A DNA stretch of 17,178 nucleotides. Source: UBA8752 sp042095055 (lineage in GTDB: Bacteria > Bacteroidota > Bacteroidia > Flavobacteriales_D > Sanyastnellaceae). This document shows positions 15,011-17,178 of the stretch, piece by piece. The notes under the pieces are model-generated. The model was not told the DNA's origin. It did no database searches and saw nothing but the letters and a program-made list of their open reading frames with translations. The first letter of the stretch is position 1. Each line of letters opens with the position of its first letter. The translations under genes were made by a program, and so were the position numbers. The stretch spans positions 1-17,178 of the forward strand of contig JBELBZ010000041.1 in assembly GCA_042095055.1 (NCBI GenBank), given 5' to 3'.

Positions 15011-15015
15011 ATCGC

Positions 15016-16527
15016 ATGTCCAAGTCCTCCCGAAATGCCATTCGGTTCCTCGCAAGGCGCATGACCGTGGATCCAACGGGCAAGGGCATTGCACGCCCCG
15101 TGGTGCGCATCGCCGAAGGTGGCGTGGCCGTTGGGGTGGCCTTGATCATCATGTCATTGGCCATCGTTCAGGGGTTTCAGCGCGATGTGCGTGAGCTCGT
15201 GGTGGGCTTCGGTGCACACTTGAGGGTCGTCGCGGCCGACCAGGGACGTGCCCAAGGGACGGATCGGGTGGCCTGGGCCGATGTGGACACCGCTGCTTTG
15301 CGGGCGGTTCAGGGCGTAGAGCACGTTCAGGCTTTTGCCCAGCGGCCGGCGATTTTGGAGACAGGCGAAGAGGTCGACGGTGTTGTGGTCAAAGGTTTGG
15401 GGCCCGATGCAGATCCGGAATTTCTGGCGCGGGCACTGCGTGCGGGTGTGCTGCCGAAATGGACGCCTGAGGGCACCGCCATGGAGTTGTTGGTCTCGGA
15501 AATTCAGGCTCGGGCGTTGGGGTTGGACCTCGGTCAAAGGGTGAGGTTGTTGCTGGCCGATGCCCGGGGTGAGCTGCGCCCGAGGGTGTTTACTGTGGTG
15601 GGCCTGTATGAAACGGGCTTGCAGGAATTCGACGGTGAGTTTGTTTTCTGCGCGCTCCACCACCTGCAGGAGTTGAGCGGTTGGGGGATCAAAGCCCGCA
15701 TTCGGGTTTCCGACGCGCTGGTGGGCGATCTGCCAGGCCTGCGCGAAATCGATGTTGTGGCCACAGGGGGACAGGACCGGCTGCGTTACACTTGGACCGG
15801 CACGGATTGGAGGGGCAGTGGTCCCCATGCGTTGCTCGGTCAAGGCTCGGCGCAGGTTGTGGTGTCTGATGGGGGAGCGACGGTGCCCGATACGGCTTGG
15901 GTCACTTGGGACGCCTCGGGTGAGCGGCCAGAAGTGCGGTTGGCAGGAGGCAGCAGTGGCCGGTATGTCGGTGGATTTGAGCTTCGGGTGAGGGATTACG
16001 ATGCGCTGTGGACCATTTCAGACAGCGTCTTTTTTGCGGTGCCCTATGATTTGGATGTGCGCAGTGTGGTGGACGACCACCCTGAGATGTTCCAATGGCT
16101 GGCCATGTTGGACCTCAACGTCGAGCTCATCATTGGACTCATGGTGTTGATTGCCATTCTCAACATGGCTTCGGCCTTGTTGCTGCTGATGCTCGAGCGC
16201 ACGCGCTCTATAGGCCTGCTCAAGGCGGTGGGGATGGCGGATGGCCCGCTGATGGGGGTTTTTGTGCGGCTTGCTGTCCGCATCCTCTTGCGGGGATTGG
16301 CATGGGGCAATGCCTTGGGCTTCGGCCTGGCATTCTTGCAACGCGAGACCGGTTGGATCGCATTGGACGCCAGGAGTTACTACTTGTCGACGGTGCCGAT
16401 TGAAATCGACCTGGCACGCATTGCCACCGTAGAATTGGGCATTCTGATTGTCTGTGCCCTGGCCATGGTGTTACCTGCGCGTTATATCTCGCGCTTGGAC
16501 CCGGTTGAATCGCTGAGATTCGATTGA
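15016..16527 (+). CDS. LolC/LolE-type ABC transporter permease (FtsX family)
   Basis: A 503-aa inner-membrane protein. The N-terminus ('FLARRM' ... 'GGVAVGVALIIMSLAIVQGF', helix about 36-57) matches the LolC/LolE start, where a short cytoplasmic helix is followed by the first membrane helix. A periplasmic domain (about 60-365) follows. Three C-terminal helices carry 'LERTRSIGLLKAVGMADG', and the terminal signature 'ARYISRLDPVESLRFD' completes the FtsX domain. LolCDE extracts outer-membrane lipoproteins from the inner membrane for transfer to LolA. This window encodes several such lipoproteins. No LolD ATPase gene is adjacent. ATG 15016 is preferred to an upstream in-frame start at 14965, because that would overlap the divergent namZ coding start and add non-conserved residues. 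A generic FtsX-type permease is the alternative. Confidence 0.9.
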   Translation: MSKSSRNAIRFLARRMTVDPTGKGIARPVVRIAEGGVAVGVALIIMSLAIVQGFQRDVRELVVGFGAHLRVVAADQGRAQGTDRVAWADVDTAALRAVQGVEHVQAFAQRPAILETGEEVDGVVVKGLGPDADPEFLARALRAGVLPKWTPEGTAMELLVSEIQARALGLDLGQRVRLLLADARGELRPRVFTVVGLYETGLQEFDGEFVFCALHHLQELSGWGIKARIRVSDALVGDLPGLREIDVVATGGQDRLRYTWTGTDWRGSGPHALLGQGSAQVVVSDGGATVPDTAWVTWDASGERPEVRLAGGSSGRYVGGFELRVRDYDALWTISDSVFFAVPYDLDVRSVVDDHPEMFQWLAMLDLNVELIIGLMVLIAILNMASALLLLMLERTRSIGLLKAVGMADGPLMGVFVRLAVRILLRGLAWGNALGFGLAFLQRETGWIALDARSYYLSTVPIEIDLARIATVELGILIVCALAMVLPARYISRLDPVESLRFD

Positions 16528-16536
16528 GTCGGGCGG

Positions 16537-16544
16537 TATCTTTG
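16537..16544 (+). promoter_or_regulatory. Putative -7 box for the CBS/cysteine synthase-like gene
   Basis: TATCTTTG is a perfect TAnnTTTG match, 20 bases before the ATG at 16565. CTG at 16513-16515 gives an imperfect -33 element with a 21-base spacer. This is a conventional layout with a short 5' leader. It starts 9 bases after the upstream permease stop, so the gene has its own promoter. Confidence 0.5.
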
Positions 16545-16564
16545 CACCACCGAACCCCGCTGTC

Positions 16565-17178
16565 ATGATCATCCACGAGAACATCCTCGGAGCCATTGGC
16601 AATACGCCCATGATCCGCCTCAACAAGGTCGCTGTCGACTTTCCGTGTCCCGTATTGGCCAAGGTGGAGTACTTCAATCCCGGCCACAGTGTCAAGGACC
16701 GCATGGCCTTGGGCATGGTGGAAGCAGCGGAACGCAACGGCCAACTCAAGCCCGGCGGCACCATCATCGAGTGCACGAGTGGCAATACGGGCATGGGCCT
16801 CGCCTTGGCTTGTGCGGTGAAGGGGTACCAGTTGATTTGCACCATGAGCGACAAGCAGTCGCAGGAAAAGATCGACATCCTCCGCGCAGTGGGTGCGCAG
16901 GTGCACGTCTGCCCCACGAATGTGGCACCAGACCATCCCGACAGCTACTACAGCGTGGCGGAGCGGCTCAACAAGGAGATCCCAAACAGCGTCTGGTGCA
17001 ACCAGTACGACAACCTCGCCAACCGTCAGGCCCACTATGAGACCACCGGACCGGAGATTTGGAAGCAGACCGGCGGCATGATCACCCACTTCTGCACGGG
17101 CGTGGGCACTGGTGGTACCATCAGCGGGACGGCCAAGTTCCTCAAGGAGAAGAACCCCGACATCCAGATTTGGGGGGT
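16565..17178 (+). CDS. PLP-dependent cystathionine beta-synthase / cysteine synthase-like enzyme, 5' part
   Basis: 204 codons are visible and the gene runs off the window end. It is a fold-type II PLP enzyme that forms a thioether or thiol from serine or O-acetylserine with homocysteine or sulfide. 'LGAIGNTPMIRLN' opens the fold. 'NPGHSVKDRMA' holds the Schiff-base lysine (Lys44). 'ECTSGNTGMGLALA' is the substrate loop and 'GVGTGGTISGTAKFLKE' the phosphate-binding loop. The run 'PTNVAPDHPDSYYSVAERL' followed by 'NQYDNLANRQAHYETTGPEI' resembles animal and bacterial CBS more than O-acetylserine sulfhydrylase CysK. Whether a C-terminal regulatory CBS-domain pair is present cannot be seen. The usual proline before TSGNTG is cysteine here. 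Confidence 0.9.
   Translation, partial: MIIHENILGAIGNTPMIRLNKVAVDFPCPVLAKVEYFNPGHSVKDRMALGMVEAAERNGQLKPGGTIIECTSGNTGMGLALACAVKGYQLICTMSDKQSQEKIDILRAVGAQVHVCPTNVAPDHPDSYYSVAERLNKEIPNSVWCNQYDNLANRQAHYETTGPEIWKQTGGMITHFCTGVGTGGTISGTAKFLKEKNPDIQIWG

Noticed and set aside
16220..17089. 289-codon minus-strand frame across the permease end and the CBS-like gene
   Set aside because: It spans two well-supported sense genes and the intergenic promoter, so it is a shadow.

Overview
The window reads as chromosomal DNA from a Bacteroidota bacterium, most likely a Flavobacteriales lineage with fairly high GC. The evidence is TAnnTTTG-type -7 promoter boxes with no clear Shine-Dalgarno sequences, a DUF4369-thioredoxin lipoprotein, a DUF1343/NamZ muramidase, a mitochondrial-type aconitase, and a large secreted protein built from 'GCTD..ACNY...A..DDGSC' cysteine repeats with a dockerin-like tail. 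I cannot place it to genus. One 100-base run of N (5664-5763) is a scaffold gap. Gene density is otherwise high, and no stretch over 300 bases lacks a gene.

Layout. (1) Positions 1-53, minus: the first 17 codons of a peroxiredoxin that leaves the window. (2) 149-3138, plus: polyphosphate kinase ppk1 and a Ppx/GppA exopolyphosphatase with a 4-base overlap, together a polyphosphate synthesis/degradation unit. (3) 3140-3727, minus: a 195-aa protein of unknown function, convergent with ppx at 1 base. (4) 3850-5352, plus: a thioredoxin-fold lipoprotein. (5) 5407-5663, minus: the C-terminal end of a group 4 glycosyltransferase cut by the gap. (6) 5786-7024, minus: a MacB-type ABC transporter permease. 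(7) 7083-11218, plus: a compact four-gene run of aconitase, two tandem paralogous small outer-membrane-type proteins, and a PdeM-like metallophosphoesterase. (8) 11278-14980, minus: NamZ-type exo-muramidase, a small lipoprotein, and a 623-aa cysteine-repeat secreted protein, all co-directional. (9) 15016-16527, plus: a LolC/LolE-type permease. (10) 16565 to the window end, plus: the start of a cystathionine beta-synthase/cysteine synthase-like PLP enzyme.

Most of this is ordinary housekeeping and envelope biology. Phosphate storage, redox and lipoprotein or efflux transport genes sit beside central carbon metabolism and peptidoglycan salvage. I do not see a defence system, mobile element, CRISPR array, tRNA or rRNA. 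The less ordinary signals are these. TAnnTTTG-like boxes lie 3-6 bases in front of the start codons of most transcription-unit leader genes, which predicts leaderless or near-leaderless mRNAs. Two divergent gene pairs have -7 boxes only about 10 bases apart. A start-stop ATGTGA overlaps the GTG start of ppk1. The cysteine-repeat protein carries a roughly 190-residue internal domain I cannot assign. Two paralogous barrel-like genes are apparently translationally coupled to aconitase.
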